Under the pieces are notes generated by a model, which was given only the letters and a program-made list of their open reading frames with translations, had not been told where the DNA came from and did not search any database. A program made the translations under genes and the position numbers. A stretch of 64,000 nucleotides of DNA, taken from NCBI RefSeq assembly GCF_037081715.1, contig NZ_JAZDDH010000001.1:1426001-1490000 (forward strand), in the 5' to 3' direction. This DNA comes from Halalkalicoccus sp. CG83 (lineage in GTDB: Archaea; Halobacteriota; Halobacteria; Halobacteriales; Halalkalicoccaceae). Below, piece after piece: positions 18,803 through 28,597 of the stretch; positions within the stretch are counted from its first letter, which is position 1, and each line of letters opens with the position of its first letter.

Positions 18803-19191
18803 CCAACACGAGTGGAAAGAAGAAGACGGCCGTCGCCCGCGCGACCGTAAGCGACGGTGAGGGCCGCGTACGTATCAACTCCCAGCCAGTCGAGCTGGTC
18901 GAACCGGAGATCGCCCGCCTCAAGATGCTCGAACCGTTCCGCATCATCGAGGGCGTGCGCGACGACGTCGACATCGATGTCGACGTCGCCGGCGGCGGCT
19001 ACAACGGTCAGGCCGACGCGGTCCGGACGGCGATCGCCCGCGGGCTCGTCGAGTTCAACAACGACGCCGAGCTGCGCGACGCCTACATGGAGTTCGACCG
19101 CTCGCTGCTGGTGAACGACGTCCGCCAGTCCGAGCCGAAGAAGTGGGGCGGGCCCGGCGCCCGCGCCCGGTACCAGAAGTCCTACCGCTGA
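18796..19191 (+). CDS. rps9: 30S ribosomal protein S9
   Basis: A 131-residue uS9. N-terminal [13 protein letters not shown] and the C-terminal [14 protein letters not shown] tail, which reaches the P-site tRNA, are both intact. The ATG lies inside the last codons of L13, overlapping by seven bases. Confidence 0.98.
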   Translation: MVTNTSGKKKTAVARATVSDGEGRVRINSQPVELVEPEIARLKMLEPFRIIEGVRDDVDIDVDVAGGGYNGQADAVRTAIARGLVEFNNDAELRDAYMEFDRSLLVNDVRQSEPKKWGGPGARARYQKSYR

Positions 19192-19193
19192 TC

Positions 19194-19385
19194 ATGATGG
19201 TACCAGTGCGGTGCTTCACGTGCGGGAACGTGGTGAGCGAACACTGGGAGGCCTACAAGGGCCGCGTCGAGGACGGCGAGGACCCCGCCGAGGTGCTCGA
19301 CGACCTCGGCGTCGAACGCCACTGCTGTCGCCGGATGCTCGTCTCGCACACCGACCTCGTCGACGTGGTGGCACCCTACCAGTGA
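19194..19385 (+). CDS. rpoN: DNA-directed RNA polymerase subunit N (Rpo10)
   Basis: A 63-residue zinc-bundle subunit. The zinc ligands are the pair in VRCFTCG and the adjacent cysteines in ERHCCRRML, as in eukaryal Rpb10. Two ATG codons in a row (19194 and 19197) could start it; I give the longer. Its stop overlaps the rpoK start by one base. Confidence 0.97.
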   Translation: MMVPVRCFTCGNVVSEHWEAYKGRVEDGEDPAEVLDDLGVERHCCRRMLVSHTDLVDVVAPYQ

Positions 19386-19564
19386 TGTCCGGACAGCACT
19401 TCAACCGGTACGAGAAGGCCCGCATCCTCGGCGCGCGCGCGCTGCAGGTCTCCTACGGCGCACCGGTGCTGATCGAGACGGATCAGACCGAGCCGATCCT
19501 CATCGCCGCCGAGGAGTACGACGCGGGCGCGCTGCCGTTCACGGTTCGACGGGGGAACCGATGA
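19385..19564 (+). CDS. rpoK: DNA-directed RNA polymerase subunit K (Rpo6)
   Basis: A 59-residue Rpo6 (Rpb6/omega homologue) with the diagnostic [21 protein letters not shown] segment, which clamps the largest subunit. Its start shares one base with the rpoN stop, and enolase begins one base after its own stop. Confidence 0.97.
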   Translation: MSGQHFNRYEKARILGARALQVSYGAPVLIETDQTEPILIAAEEYDAGALPFTVRRGNR

Positions 19565-19565
19565 C

Positions 19566-20765
19566 ATGACACGCATAACCGACGTCAGGCTCAGACGGGT
19601 CCTCGACTCGCGGGCGAACACGACGGTCGAGGCCGACGTACTGACCGAGAGCGGCGGGTTCGGCCGAGCCGCGGCCCCGAGCGGGGCGAGCACGGGCGAG
19701 CACGAGGCGATCGAACTCGACGCCGAGGAGGCGATCGCGAACGCCCGCGAACACGCCGTTCCTCGACTCGTCGGGGAGGTCTACGCCGGCGATCAGCGAA
19801 GCGTCGACGCGGCGCTGCACGCCGCCGACGGCACCGACGACTTCTCGGGAATCGGCGCGAACAGCGCGGTCGCGATCAGCATGGCCGCCGCGAAAGCCGG
19901 CGCCGACATGCTCGGCGCACCGCTGTACCAGCATCTCGGCGGGGCCTTCCGGGGCGAGAACTTCCCCGTTCCCCTCGGAAACGTCATCGGCGGAGGCGAA
20001 CACGCCGCCGACGCGACGGACATCCAGGAGTTCCTCTCGGCGCCCGTCGGCGCACCAAGCGTCACCGACGCCGTGTTCGCGAACGCCGCCGTCCACGCCG
20101 AGGTACACGATCTCCTCGCGGATCGCGACGTTCCGGCTGGCAAGGGCGACGAGGGCGCATGGGCCCCCTCGATCGACGACGAGGAGGCCTTCGAGCTCGT
20201 GGCCGAGGCTACGGAGAACGTGAGCGAGCGCGTGGGTTTCGAGATCGGATTCGGCCTCGACGTCGCGGCCGCCGAGATGTTCGAGGACGGGGAGTACGTC
20301 TACAGCGACAGAACCCGCTCGACCGACGAGCAGATCGAGTACGTCGCCGACCTCGTCCGTGAGTACGATCTGGTCTACGTCGAGGACCCCCTCGACGAGA
20401 ACGACTTCGAAGCGTTCGCCGAGCTCACCGATCGAGTCGGCGAGCGGACGCTGATCTGTGGGGACGACCTGTTCGTCACCAACACCGAACGGCTCGCGCA
20501 GGGCATCGATGAGGGCTCCGCCAACAGCATCCTGATCAAGCCCAACCAGATCGGCACGCTGACCGACGCCTTCGACGCCGTCGAGCTCGCGACGCGAAAC
20601 GGGCTCGATCCGGTGATCTCGCATCGATCGGGCGAGACGGAGGACACGACGATCGCACACCTCGCCGTGGCGACCGACGCGCCGTTCATCAAGACGGGCG
20701 CGGCAAGCGGCGAGCGCACCGCCAAGCTGAACGAACTCATCCGCATCGCGGAGGACGCATTATGA
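19566..20765 (+). CDS. eno: Enolase
   Basis: A 399-residue phosphopyruvate hydratase converting 2-phosphoglycerate to phosphoenolpyruvate. The N-terminal [14 protein letters not shown] and [12 protein letters not shown] motifs, the metal-binding [13 protein letters not shown] region, catalytic lysine in [11 protein letters not shown] and the [11 protein letters not shown] signature are all intact. It sits between RNA polymerase subunits and S2, an arrangement common in archaea. Overlaps the S2 start by four bases. Confidence 0.98.
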   Translation: MTRITDVRLRRVLDSRANTTVEADVLTESGGFGRAAAPSGASTGEHEAIELDAEEAIANAREHAVPRLVGEVYAGDQRSVDAALHAADGTDDFSGIGANSAVAISMAAAKAGADMLGAPLYQHLGGAFRGENFPVPLGNVIGGGEHAADATDIQEFLSAPVGAPSVTDAVFANAAVHAEVHDLLADRDVPAGKGDEGAWAPSIDDEEAFELVAEATENVSERVGFEIGFGLDVAAAEMFEDGEYVYSDRTRSTDEQIEYVADLVREYDLVYVEDPLDENDFEAFAELTDRVGERTLICGDDLFVTNTERLAQGIDEGSANSILIKPNQIGTLTDAFDAVELATRNGLDPVISHRSGETEDTTIAHLAVATDAPFIKTGAASGERTAKLNELIRIAEDAL

Positions 20766-21589
20766 GCAACGACCCAGACCAGGAGGGGCTCGACGCCGCC
20801 GAGGAGGAGATCGACGAGGAGCCCGACGCCGGCGGATCCGGCGCGGAGCCCGACGTAGACGTCGATCCCGACGAGGACGTCAGAGCCGAGACCGACGCAC
20901 CGACCGCCGACGCCGACAGCGAGGCCGAGGCCGAAACCGAACCCGAACTCGAGGACGAAGAGGAGGACGCGGGGCCGGCGTTCGACGAGGACGTCATGCC
21001 CGACGACGAGGCCGATCTCCTCATCCCCGTCGAGGAGTACCTCGGCGCGGGCGCACACATCGGGACCCAGCAGAAGACCAAGGACATGGAGCGGTTCATC
21101 CACCGCGTCCGGACCGACGGTCTCTACGTGCTGGACGTCTCGATGACCGACCAGCGCATCCGTACGGCCGCGGACTTCCTCTCGAACTACGACCCCGAGC
21201 AGGTGCTCGTCACCTCCTCGCGCCAGTACGGTCGGTTCCCTGCCGAGAAGTTCGCCGAGGTGATCGGCGCGCGCGCACGGACGGGCCGATTCATCCCCGG
21301 CACGCTGACGAACCCGAAGTACGACGGCTACATCGAGCCGGACGTCGTGGTCGTCACCGACCCGATCGGCGACGCCCAGGCGGTGACCGAAGCGATCACG
21401 GTGGGAATCCCCGTGATCGCGATGTGCGACTCGAACAACTCCACGAGCAACGTCGACCTCGTGATTCCGACGAACAACAAGGGCCGCAAGGCGCTGTCGG
21501 TGGTCTACTGGCTGCTCGCGAACGAGACGCTGGACCGGCGCGGCGCGGACACCGTCTACGCGCTCGAGGACTTCGAGAGCGGGATTTAA
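20762..21589 (+). CDS. rps2: 30S ribosomal protein S2
   Basis: A 275-residue uS2 with a very acidic extension covering about the first 80 residues, then the conserved core [24 protein letters not shown] and the signature [25 protein letters not shown]. Its ATG overlaps the enolase stop. It ends the ribosomal cluster; in many haloarchaea the mevalonate kinase gene follows directly, but here a sugar-metabolism islet intervenes. Confidence 0.97.
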   Translation: MSNDPDQEGLDAAEEEIDEEPDAGGSGAEPDVDVDPDEDVRAETDAPTADADSEAEAETEPELEDEEEDAGPAFDEDVMPDDEADLLIPVEEYLGAGAHIGTQQKTKDMERFIHRVRTDGLYVLDVSMTDQRIRTAADFLSNYDPEQVLVTSSRQYGRFPAEKFAEVIGARARTGRFIPGTLTNPKYDGYIEPDVVVVTDPIGDAQAVTEAITVGIPVIAMCDSNNSTSNVDLVIPTNNKGRKALSVVYWLLANETLDRRGADTVYALEDFESGI

Positions 21590-21660
21590 CGGTTCGTTTC
21601 GCCGTTCACGCTCCCGGTATGTCGTGAACCTTTTTACCAGTTGATACGAAAGGCGAGTGC

Positions 21661-22581
21661 ATGAACGGACGGCGCATCCTCGTGACCGGCGGCGCGGGGT
21701 TCATCGGCTCGAACCTCGCGAACCACCTCGCACGGGAGAACGACGTGATCGCACTGGACGACTGCTACCTCGGTACGCCGGAGAACCTCGATGACGACGT
21801 CGAGTTCCGGAACGCAAGCGTACTCGACGAGGACCTGCCGACCGACGTCGATTGCGTGTTCCACCTCGCGGCGCTCTCCTCGTATGCGATGCACGAGGAC
21901 GATCCGACGACGGGCGTACGCGTCAACGTCGAGGGGTTCGTCAACACCGTCGAACAGGCGCGCGAGGACGGCTGTGACACCGTCGTCTACGCCTCGACCT
22001 CCTCGATCTACGGCAACCGGACCGAGCCCTCGCCGGAGGACATGGACGTGGAGGTCAACACGGGCTACGAGGCCTCGAAGCTCGCGCGCGAGCGCTACGC
22101 GGAGTACTTCGCGAACCACTACGGAATGTCGATGGCGGGGATGCGCTTCTTCTCGGTCTACCAGGGCTACGGCGGCGCCGAGGGCCACAAGGGCGAGTAC
22201 GCGAACATCATCGCGCAGTTCGCCGACGACATCGCGAACGGACGCTCACCGAAGATCTACGGCGACGGCACCCAGACGCGGGACTTCACCCACGTCGACG
22301 ACGTCGTCCGCGGGCTCGAACTCGCCGCGGAGCACGAGCTGACCGGCGTCTACAACCTCGGCACGGGCGAACCCTACGACTTCGACACCGTGGTCGAGCT
22401 ACTGAACGCCGAACTCGACGCGGACGTCGAGCCCGAGTACGTCGAGAACCCGATCCCCGACTCGGTCTACGTCCACGACACCTGCGCTGACCCCTCGAAG
22501 ATCAACGAGGCGACCGGCTGGGAGCCGCGGATCGATTTCCGGGAGGGGATCGAACGGGTCTGCGCGCCCTACACCTCGTAA
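21661..22581 (+). CDS. NAD-dependent epimerase/dehydratase (UDP-glucose 4-epimerase type)
   Basis: A 306-residue extended short-chain dehydrogenase. It has the NAD-binding motif VTGGAGFIGSNLANHL at residues 8-23, the catalytic serine region YASTSSIYG, the YEASK motif (Tyr/Lys active pair) near residue 138, and the GDGTQTRDFTHVDDVV block. It interconverts or dehydrates nucleotide sugars, probably for surface glycan synthesis. A TATA-like tttttacc near 21630-21637 is about 27 bases before the ATG. It is the only complete gene in the 21.6-25.2 kb islet. Confidence 0.9.
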   Translation: MNGRRILVTGGAGFIGSNLANHLARENDVIALDDCYLGTPENLDDDVEFRNASVLDEDLPTDVDCVFHLAALSSYAMHEDDPTTGVRVNVEGFVNTVEQAREDGCDTVVYASTSSIYGNRTEPSPEDMDVEVNTGYEASKLARERYAEYFANHYGMSMAGMRFFSVYQGYGGAEGHKGEYANIIAQFADDIANGRSPKIYGDGTQTRDFTHVDDVVRGLELAAEHELTGVYNLGTGEPYDFDTVVELLNAELDADVEPEYVENPIPDSVYVHDTCADPSKINEATGWEPRIDFREGIERVCAPYTS

Positions 22582-22873
22582 CCGGTCCGAACCCGACCGG
22601 CCACTGTCGCGGACATACCGGTTGCCGAAAGTGTCACTCTGAAATAATCATTGGTTTACCGCCAATATCTACCATCTAACTAATACTGAGAGACACGTCA
22701 GTCGCCATCGTCCGACGCGTATAGTGTAGCGTGGGGGGAGGGAACGATGGATCATGAGCATACACCGCAACTAGGCGGATCAGGGGATCGGGCCGAGAGA
22801 CGACCCGTCCGGAAGGAGGAAACGGGAGGAAAGGAGGGCAGTCGTGCCGACGAATAACGTATCCCAAAATAGC
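22582..22873. other. Intergenic region with A/T-rich stretch
   Basis: About 290 bases without a gene. 22635-22690 is clearly A/T-richer than its surroundings and may hold promoter elements; from 22800 a purine-rich run (ggaggaaacgggaggaaaggagg) precedes the start of the chimeric glycosyltransferase. No repeat or RNA recognised. Confidence 0.4.
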
Positions 22874-23918
22874 ATGGGAGAGCAGATCGGTCGGATCGAC
22901 GAGACGAGGCCGGCCATCGGGCTGGTCGCGACGGAGGAGAACGAGGCCGAGTTAGTTCGAACGGTCCTCCAGGCGACTCGGCGGGGCTACGAGGTGTTCG
23001 TGACCTACGACTCCGAGACCGAGCCCGAGGCCGTCGAGCTCGCACGGCGACCCCACCGGACTGTTCCCGCAGGTGAAGTTCTTCGTGAAACGCAATCGTC
23101 TGGACGAGCGCTACCCGTTCGTGGTAACCCACCACGAAGTGCCGATCGATCGGGTTCCTCTCTCCCGACCGCCCGAGGCACTGGAGTCGGCCATCGATGC
23201 GCTCATCCCCGATCTCCGGACGGAGCGGTTCATCGTTCACACGGAGAACCAGCGAAAGGTCCTCCAAGAGCGGGTCGGCGACTCGACGCCGGTAGAGGTC
23301 ATCCCCCACGGCGTAAACGACATGTTCCGGAACTACGATTACGACGAGCGCCCCGAAGAGGACCACACCGTGCTCTTCTTCGGCCATGTCATCCCCGCCA
23401 AGGGGATAGACACGCTTCTCGAGGCGATCCCGATCGTCCGCGAACGGGTACCGGACGTTACTCTCGTGATCGCCGGAAACGGCCGGCTCGGTACCGGCTC
23501 GAAGCGGATCATCGAACGGTATCCCGCCAACTTCGAGGTCCACGACTCCTTCATCCCGAACGATCAGGTGGGCGAGTTCTTCTCCCGGGCCGCGCTCGTC
23601 GCCCTCCCCTACCGTCAACAGAAGGGCGGGACCAAAGGTCACAGCGGCGCGCTCGCGACCGCCTTCTCGTTCGGCAAGCCGGTCGTCGCCTCGGCGGCGG
23701 GTGACTTTCCGAGTCAGGTCGGCGAGTCCGGCGCCGGAGCGATCGTACCCCCGCAGGACCCCGAGGCACTCGCCGACGCGATCGTCGACCTGCTCGAGGA
23801 TCGTGAGAAACGCGCGCGGATGGCCGAGAACAGCGAGAAGCAGGCGAAGCGTCTCTCGTGGGATTCGATCGCCGATCGACACCTCGACCTCTACGAGTCG
23901 GTCCTCGACGAACGCTGA
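22874..23918 (+). pseudogene. Chimeric, frameshifted family 4 glycosyltransferase
   Basis: Two reading frames meet near 23035-23050. From ATG 22874 one frame encodes about 55 residues (MGEQIGRIDETRPAIGLVAT... to VELARR) resembling the N-terminus of a different haloarchaeal glycosyltransferase-type protein. From about 23040 another frame encodes HGDPTGLFPQVKFF and then a good GT-B C-terminal domain: VEVIPHGVND, LFFGHVIPAKGIDTLLEA, VALPYRQQKGGTKGHSGAL and the usual C-terminal helix, ending at TGA 23916-23918. The first ~90 residues of a normal GT4 are missing. Translation from ATG 23073 would give a protein without the acceptor-binding domain. Looks like a deletion that fused two genes out of frame. 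Confidence 0.7.
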
Positions 23919-24320
23919 TCGACGGCTGAGGTTCCGGCGGTCGACGGACCGGCCGGCTCCGTCGGTTCCAGCGCAAGCCGTTCCCGCCGTCTCGACCCGG
24001 TCGTACCCCCGTCGCCAGGGGCCGGAGCTCCGCCTTCTCCGGGATAGCACCGCCTCAGATTCACCTTCGAGGACGCTCGTCGATGCTCGATGCGCTTGCC
24101 GGCCTTGACGTGGGTCCGGTCGAGCCGTCGAGTGCCTCCCGCGCGTCGTGAGATACCCCGATCGGGACGTCGAACGTGACGAACCGGTTCTCGCTCCCGA
24201 TACCGGGCGGGTCGCCGAGATCCGTCTGGACTCATCGATCGATTCGTCGTGCGGGACCGACCGACGCCGCTGCGGTCCTGATGTGGCGGATGTGGCTCGC
24301 GAGCGACCACGCACGTCGAC
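23919..24320. other. Intergenic region between convergent broken glycan genes
   Basis: About 400 bases between the ends of the chimeric glycosyltransferase and the frameshifted epimerase. The open frames here are arginine-rich, without recognisable motifs. It may be remnant DNA from the deletion that shaped this islet; I see no RNA gene, repeat or hairpin to annotate. Confidence 0.4.
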
Positions 24321-25239
24321 TCACACCGGGGACACCGTCGAGGACCCGTCGATGAGCGTCGCCAGTCCGTCCTCGAGCGCGGTCGTGGGTTCGTAGCCCA
24401 GCATCGAGCGGGCCTTCTCGATGTCGGCTCGGCTCCGCTCGATGTCTCCCGTTCGTGGCTCGGTGTAGACGATCTCGGAGTCCGAGCCGGCCGCCTCGCG
24501 GATGGCCCTCGCGAGATCCTTGATCGAGATCGCCCGTCCGGTACCGACGTTGTAGGCCTCGCCAACCCGATCGGTCTCCATCGCGAGCAGGTTCGCCCGC
24601 ACGACGTCGTCGACGTGGACGAAGTCCCGCGTCTGGCTGCCGTCGCCGTGGACGGTGATCGGTCGGCCGGCGCGGGCCTGTTCGAGAAAGACGCTGATGA
24701 CGCCGCTGTAGTCGCTCGCGGTCTGGCGTGGACCGTACGCGTTGAAGTACCGCAGCGCGATCGTCGGGAGGCCGTAGAGGTCCTCGTACACTCGCGCGTA
24801 GTGGTCGACGCTCAACTTCTCGATCCCGTAGGGCGAGGCGGGCGACTTCGGCGCGGACTCGTCGATCGGAATCCGTTCGGGGTGACCGTAGATCGCCGCG
24901 CTCGAGGCGAGGACACAACGTGCGTCCTCACGACGGGCTGCTTCCAGCGTCGCCAGCGTCGCCTCGACGTTGATCCCGTGGCTTCCCTCGGGGTCCTCGA
25001 TCGAACGATCGACGCTGACGCTGGCGGCTTCGTGGAAGATCACGTCGGCGTCCCGGGCCGCACGGTCCAGCCGCCGCTCGTCGCGGATGTCACCCTCGAC
25101 GACGGTCGCAGACGGGTGGACGTTCCCGCGGCTGCCGCTCGAGAAGTCGTCGAGAACGGTCACTTCGTGGTCGGATACGAGGGCGTCCGTCAGATGGCTG
25201 CCGATGAATCCCGCCCCCCCCGGTTACGAGAACGTTCAT
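24321..25239 (-). pseudogene. Frameshifted NAD-dependent epimerase (GalE-like)
   Basis: From ATG 25239 the minus strand reads MNVLVTGG and then shifts frame inside a run of eight G (plus-strand C 25214-25221). With seven G it would continue AGFIGSHLTDALVSDHEVTVLDDFSSG, a perfect epimerase start; with eight it goes out of frame. The rest (to 24321) is intact: LASSAAIYGHP, YGIEKLSVDHYARV with the Tyr/Lys pair, GDGSQTRDFVHVDDVV. A restart at 25163 would lack the NAD-binding glycine motif. Either a sequencing error, a recent mutation or a slippage-prone switch. A TATA-like tttttagtc lies about 27 bases before the ATG. Confidence 0.8.
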
Positions 25240-25340
25240 ACGAGGATAATGTCATCAGGGACTAAAAACGTGGCCACTGACACGTGCTCGCCGCCGAGGG
25301 AACCTGTACGTATAAACCACGCCGCGGTCCAGATAGCGCC

Positions 25341-26324
25341 ATGATCACTGCAAGCGCGCCGGGGAAGGTGTATCTCTTCGGCGAGCACGCGGTCGTCTAC
25401 GGCGAGCCTGCGGTCCCCTGTGCGATCGAGCGGCGGGCGACGGTCGCGGTCGAGGAGCGCTCCGACGGCCGGCTTCGCGTCGAGGCGGAGGATCTCTCGC
25501 TCGACGGGTTCACCGTCGAGTACGGCGAGACGGCGGGGGAATCGCCGGACGTCGACGTCTCGCCCGACCTCGTCGAGGCGGCGGTGGGTTACGTCGACGC
25601 CGCGGTCGCCCAGGCCCGCGAGGCGGCGGACGCTCCGGAGGCGGGCCTCGACATCACGATCGAGAGCGAGATCCCGCTCGGGGCTGGGCTGGGCTCGTCA
25701 GCGGCGGTGACGGTAGCGGGGATCGCCGCCGCGACCCGGGAGCTGGGCGTCGAGCTCGCCACGACGGAGGTCGCCGAACGGGCCTACCGCGCGGAGCACG
25801 AGGTCCAGGAGGGCCAGGCCTCGCGCGCCGATACGTTCTGTTCGGCCACCGGCGGCGCGGTACGCGTCGAGGGTGAGAACTGCCGGTCGATCGACGCTCC
25901 CGATCTGCCGTTCGTCATCGGGTTCGACGGCGGTGCGGGCAACACCGGACGGCTCGTCAGCGGGGTGCGCGAACTGCGAGAACGCTACCCGTTCGCCGCC
26001 GACACGGTCGGGACCGTCGGCGACCTCGTCCGCCAGGGCGAGCGCGCGCTCGTCGAGGGAAACGTCGAGGAACTGGGCACCCTGATGGACTTCAACCACG
26101 GATTGCTCTCGGCGCTCGGGGTCTCCTCGCGCTCGCTCGATCGGATGGTGTGGGCGGCCCGTGACGCCGGCGCGTACGGCGCGAAGCTCACCGGAGCGGG
26201 CGGTGGCGGCTGCATCGTCGCGCTCGATCCGACCGACGAGACCGAGACGGCGCTTCGCTTCACGCCGGGCTGCGAGGAGGGCTTTCGCGCGGCGCTCGAC
26301 GACCAGGGGGTGCGCGTCGAGTGA
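25341..26324 (+). CDS. mvk: Mevalonate kinase
   Basis: A 327-residue GHMP kinase that phosphorylates mevalonate for isoprenoid (membrane lipid) synthesis. Motifs: ASAPGKVYLFGEHAVVYGEP at residues 4-23, the ATP-binding IPLGAGLGSSAAVTVAG near 113-129, and the C-terminal GAKLTGAGGGGCIVAL. A TATA box cgtataaacc near 25309-25318 lies about 27 bases before the ATG, so probably leaderless. It overlaps the isopentenyl phosphate kinase by four bases. Confidence 0.96.
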   Translation: MITASAPGKVYLFGEHAVVYGEPAVPCAIERRATVAVEERSDGRLRVEAEDLSLDGFTVEYGETAGESPDVDVSPDLVEAAVGYVDAAVAQAREAADAPEAGLDITIESEIPLGAGLGSSAAVTVAGIAAATRELGVELATTEVAERAYRAEHEVQEGQASRADTFCSATGGAVRVEGENCRSIDAPDLPFVIGFDGGAGNTGRLVSGVRELRERYPFAADTVGTVGDLVRQGERALVEGNVEELGTLMDFNHGLLSALGVSSRSLDRMVWAARDAGAYGAKLTGAGGGGCIVALDPTDETETALRFTPGCEEGFRAALDDQGVRVE

Positions 26325-27073
26325 CCGTCGTGCTGAAGCTCGGCGGCTCGGTGATCACCGAGAAGGACGAGCCCGAGACGATCGACGACGAGCGGCTCGG
26401 AGCCGTCGCGGCGTCGGTCGCCGGAGCCGAAACCGGGCGGCTCGTCCTCGTTCACGGCGGCGGAAGCTTCGGCCACCATCACGCGAGCGCCCACGGCGTC
26501 TCGAGGACGCGAGGGACCCACGACGTAGTCGCCGTCCGTGAGATCCACGACGCGATGAAGCGACTGAACGACGCGGTGCTCGACGCGCTCTCCGGACGGG
26601 GCGTCCCGGCCGTTCCGGTCCACCCGTTCTCGGCGGCTCGGCGCGACGGTGACGGGGCGCTCGACCTGCCGACGCGGGGGGTCGGAACGATGCTCGCGGA
26701 GGGGTTCGTCCCCGTCCTCCACGGCGACGTCGTCGCCCACGTCGGCGAGGGCGCGACGATCGTCAGCGGCGACGAACTGGTGGTCTCGCTCGCCGACGGG
26801 CTGGGTGCCGACCGCGTGGGGCTGTGTTCGACGGTGCCCGGCGTGCTCGACGACGCCGGCGAGGTGATCCCCGAGATCGGGGGGTACGACGAGGTCGCCC
26901 GATACCTGGGCGAGAGCGCCTCGACGGACGTCACGGGCGGGATGGCCGCGAAGGTGCGGGCGCTGCTCGATCTCGAGGCGCCGGCGTCGGTCTTCGGGCC
27001 CGGGACCCTCGCCGACTTCCTCGCCGGCGGTTCGCCGGGGACGGAGATCGCACGCGAGGACGAACCCACGTAG
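26321..27073 (+). CDS. ipk: Isopentenyl phosphate kinase
   Basis: A 250-residue amino-acid-kinase fold enzyme starting at GTG 26321 (GTGA overlap with mvk). Motifs VVLKLGGSVITEKD at the N-terminus, VHGGGSFGHHHA with the catalytic histidine, VPVLHGDVV and TDVTGGMAAKV identify it. It makes isopentenyl diphosphate from isopentenyl phosphate in the archaeal mevalonate pathway. Its place between mvk and RNase J is the common haloarchaeal order. Confidence 0.96.
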   Translation: MTVVLKLGGSVITEKDEPETIDDERLGAVAASVAGAETGRLVLVHGGGSFGHHHASAHGVSRTRGTHDVVAVREIHDAMKRLNDAVLDALSGRGVPAVPVHPFSAARRDGDGALDLPTRGVGTMLAEGFVPVLHGDVVAHVGEGATIVSGDELVVSLADGLGADRVGLCSTVPGVLDDAGEVIPEIGGYDEVARYLGESASTDVTGGMAAKVRALLDLEAPASVFGPGTLADFLAGGSPGTEIAREDEPT

Positions 27074-27120
27074 TTTTTACCATCGGGACGCATAGCGCCA
27101 CCAACGAAACCCGCGGGTAA

Positions 27121-27203
27121 ATGCGGCATCGCCGCATGCGGGGACTCGAACCTCTCGGGACCTGTCGACTCACGGCTGTAAGACGCCGGGGCCATCCGCG
27201 GCT
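27121..27203 (-). other. tRNA-like degenerate sequence and hairpin in the RNase J leader
   Basis: On the minus strand this segment contains a T-arm-like GGTTCGAGTCC (27141-27151 region), an anticodon-arm-like CGGC-loop-GCCG with cttaca in the loop, and partly complementary ends (GCCGCGG against ATGCGGC). The T stem has mismatches and no D arm can be drawn, so it is not a working tRNA. ATGCGGC-ATC-GCCGCAT at 27121-27137 forms a perfect 7-bp hairpin. The segment lies in the probable 5' leader of the RNase J gene, antisense to the tRNA-like reading. Confidence 0.3.
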
Positions 27204-27255
27204 TTCAGTGAGCACGCTCGCCACGTACGTGGCTTTGGATGCTCGGAAACAAATC

Positions 27256-28596
27256 ATGGAAATCGAAATCGCAACCATTGGCGGATACGAGGAAGTCGGT
27301 CGGCAGATGACGGCCGTTCGCGCGGGCGACGACGTCGTCGTCTTCGACATGGGGCTCAACCTCTCGAAGGTCCTCATTCACGACAACGTCCAGACCGAGA
27401 AGATGCACAGCCTCGACCTGATCGACATGGGCGCCATCCCCGACGACCGGGTGATGAGCGACATCGAGGGCGACGTGAAGGCGATCGTGCCTACGCACGG
27501 CCACCTCGACCACATCGGCGCGATCAGCAAGCTCGCCCACCGATACGACGCGCCGATCGTCGCGACCCCCTTCACGATCGAGCTCGTCAAACAGGAGATC
27601 CAGGACGAGAACAAGTTCATGGTCGAGAACGACCTCCAGAAGATGGAGGCGGGCGGAACGATGGAGATCGGCAACGGCCTCGAGCTCGAGTTCGTCAACG
27701 TCGCCCACTCGATCATCGACGCGATCAACCCCGTGCTCCACACCCCCGAGGGCGCGATCGTCTACGGGCTGGACAAGCGCATGGACCACACGCCCGTCAT
27801 CGGCGATCCGATCGACATGGAGCGCTTCCGCGAGATCGGTCGCGAGGGCGTCCTCTGCTACATCGAGGACTGTACGAACGCGAACAAGAAGGGGCGCACT
27901 CCCAGCGAGGCGGTCGCCCGCAGACACCTCAAGGACGTCGTGACGAGCATCGAGGACTACGACGGCGGGATCGTCGCGACCACCTTCTCCAGCCACATCG
28001 CCCGCGTGAAGTCGTTGGTCGAGTTCGCCCAGGACATCGACCGCACCCCCATTCTCCTCGGAAGATCGATGGAGAAGTACTCCGGGACGGCGGAACGCCT
28101 CGGCTTCGTCGACTTCCCCGAGGAGGTGGGGATGTTCGGCCACCGCAAGTCCGTCGACCGAACGTTCAAGCGCATCATGAAGGAGGGCAAGGAGAACTTC
28201 CTGCCGATCGTGACGGGCCACCAGGGCGAGCCACGCGCGATGCTCACCCGGATGGGCCGCGGCGAGACGCCCTACCAGCTCGACGACGGCGACAAGGTGC
28301 TGTTCTCCGCTCGCGTCATCCCCGAGCCGACCAACGAGGGTCAGCGCTACCAGTCGGAGAACCTGCTGCAGATGCAGGGCGCGCGGATCTACGACGACAT
28401 CCACGTCTCGGGCCACCTCTGTCAGGAGGGCCACTACACGATGCTCGACGCACTCCAGCCCCAGAACGTCATCCCGTCCCACCAGAACATGAAGGGCTAC
28501 TCGGGCTACGTCGGTCTCGCGCAGAACCAGGGCTACAAGCTGGGTCGTGACCTCCACGTGACGCACAACGGCAACGTGATCCAACTGGTCGAGTGA
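27256..28596 (+). CDS. rnj: Ribonuclease J
   Basis: A 446-residue metallo-beta-lactamase/beta-CASP RNase. Metal-binding motif [14 protein letters not shown] (HxHxDH) lies near residues 79-92; the beta-CASP part includes [14 protein letters not shown] and [27 protein letters not shown]. It is a 5'-3' exoribonuclease in RNA decay and processing. The ATG at 27256 is chosen because [15 protein letters not shown] is the family start; the frame is open upstream to 27121, but that part encodes arginine-rich sequence in the leader. A TATA-like gtttttacc at 27073-27081 implies a leader of about 150 nt. Confidence 0.96.
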   Translation: MEIEIATIGGYEEVGRQMTAVRAGDDVVVFDMGLNLSKVLIHDNVQTEKMHSLDLIDMGAIPDDRVMSDIEGDVKAIVPTHGHLDHIGAISKLAHRYDAPIVATPFTIELVKQEIQDENKFMVENDLQKMEAGGTMEIGNGLELEFVNVAHSIIDAINPVLHTPEGAIVYGLDKRMDHTPVIGDPIDMERFREIGREGVLCYIEDCTNANKKGRTPSEAVARRHLKDVVTSIEDYDGGIVATTFSSHIARVKSLVEFAQDIDRTPILLGRSMEKYSGTAERLGFVDFPEEVGMFGHRKSVDRTFKRIMKEGKENFLPIVTGHQGEPRAMLTRMGRGETPYQLDDGDKVLFSARVIPEPTNEGQRYQSENLLQMQGARIYDDIHVSGHLCQEGHYTMLDALQPQNVIPSHQNMKGYSGYVGLAQNQGYKLGRDLHVTHNGNVIQLVE

Positions 28597-28597
28597 G

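Noticed and set aside
27121-27255. Upstream start for RNase J at 27121
   Set aside because: The extra 45 residues are arginine-rich and not family-like; [15 protein letters not shown] at 27256 is the usual start.
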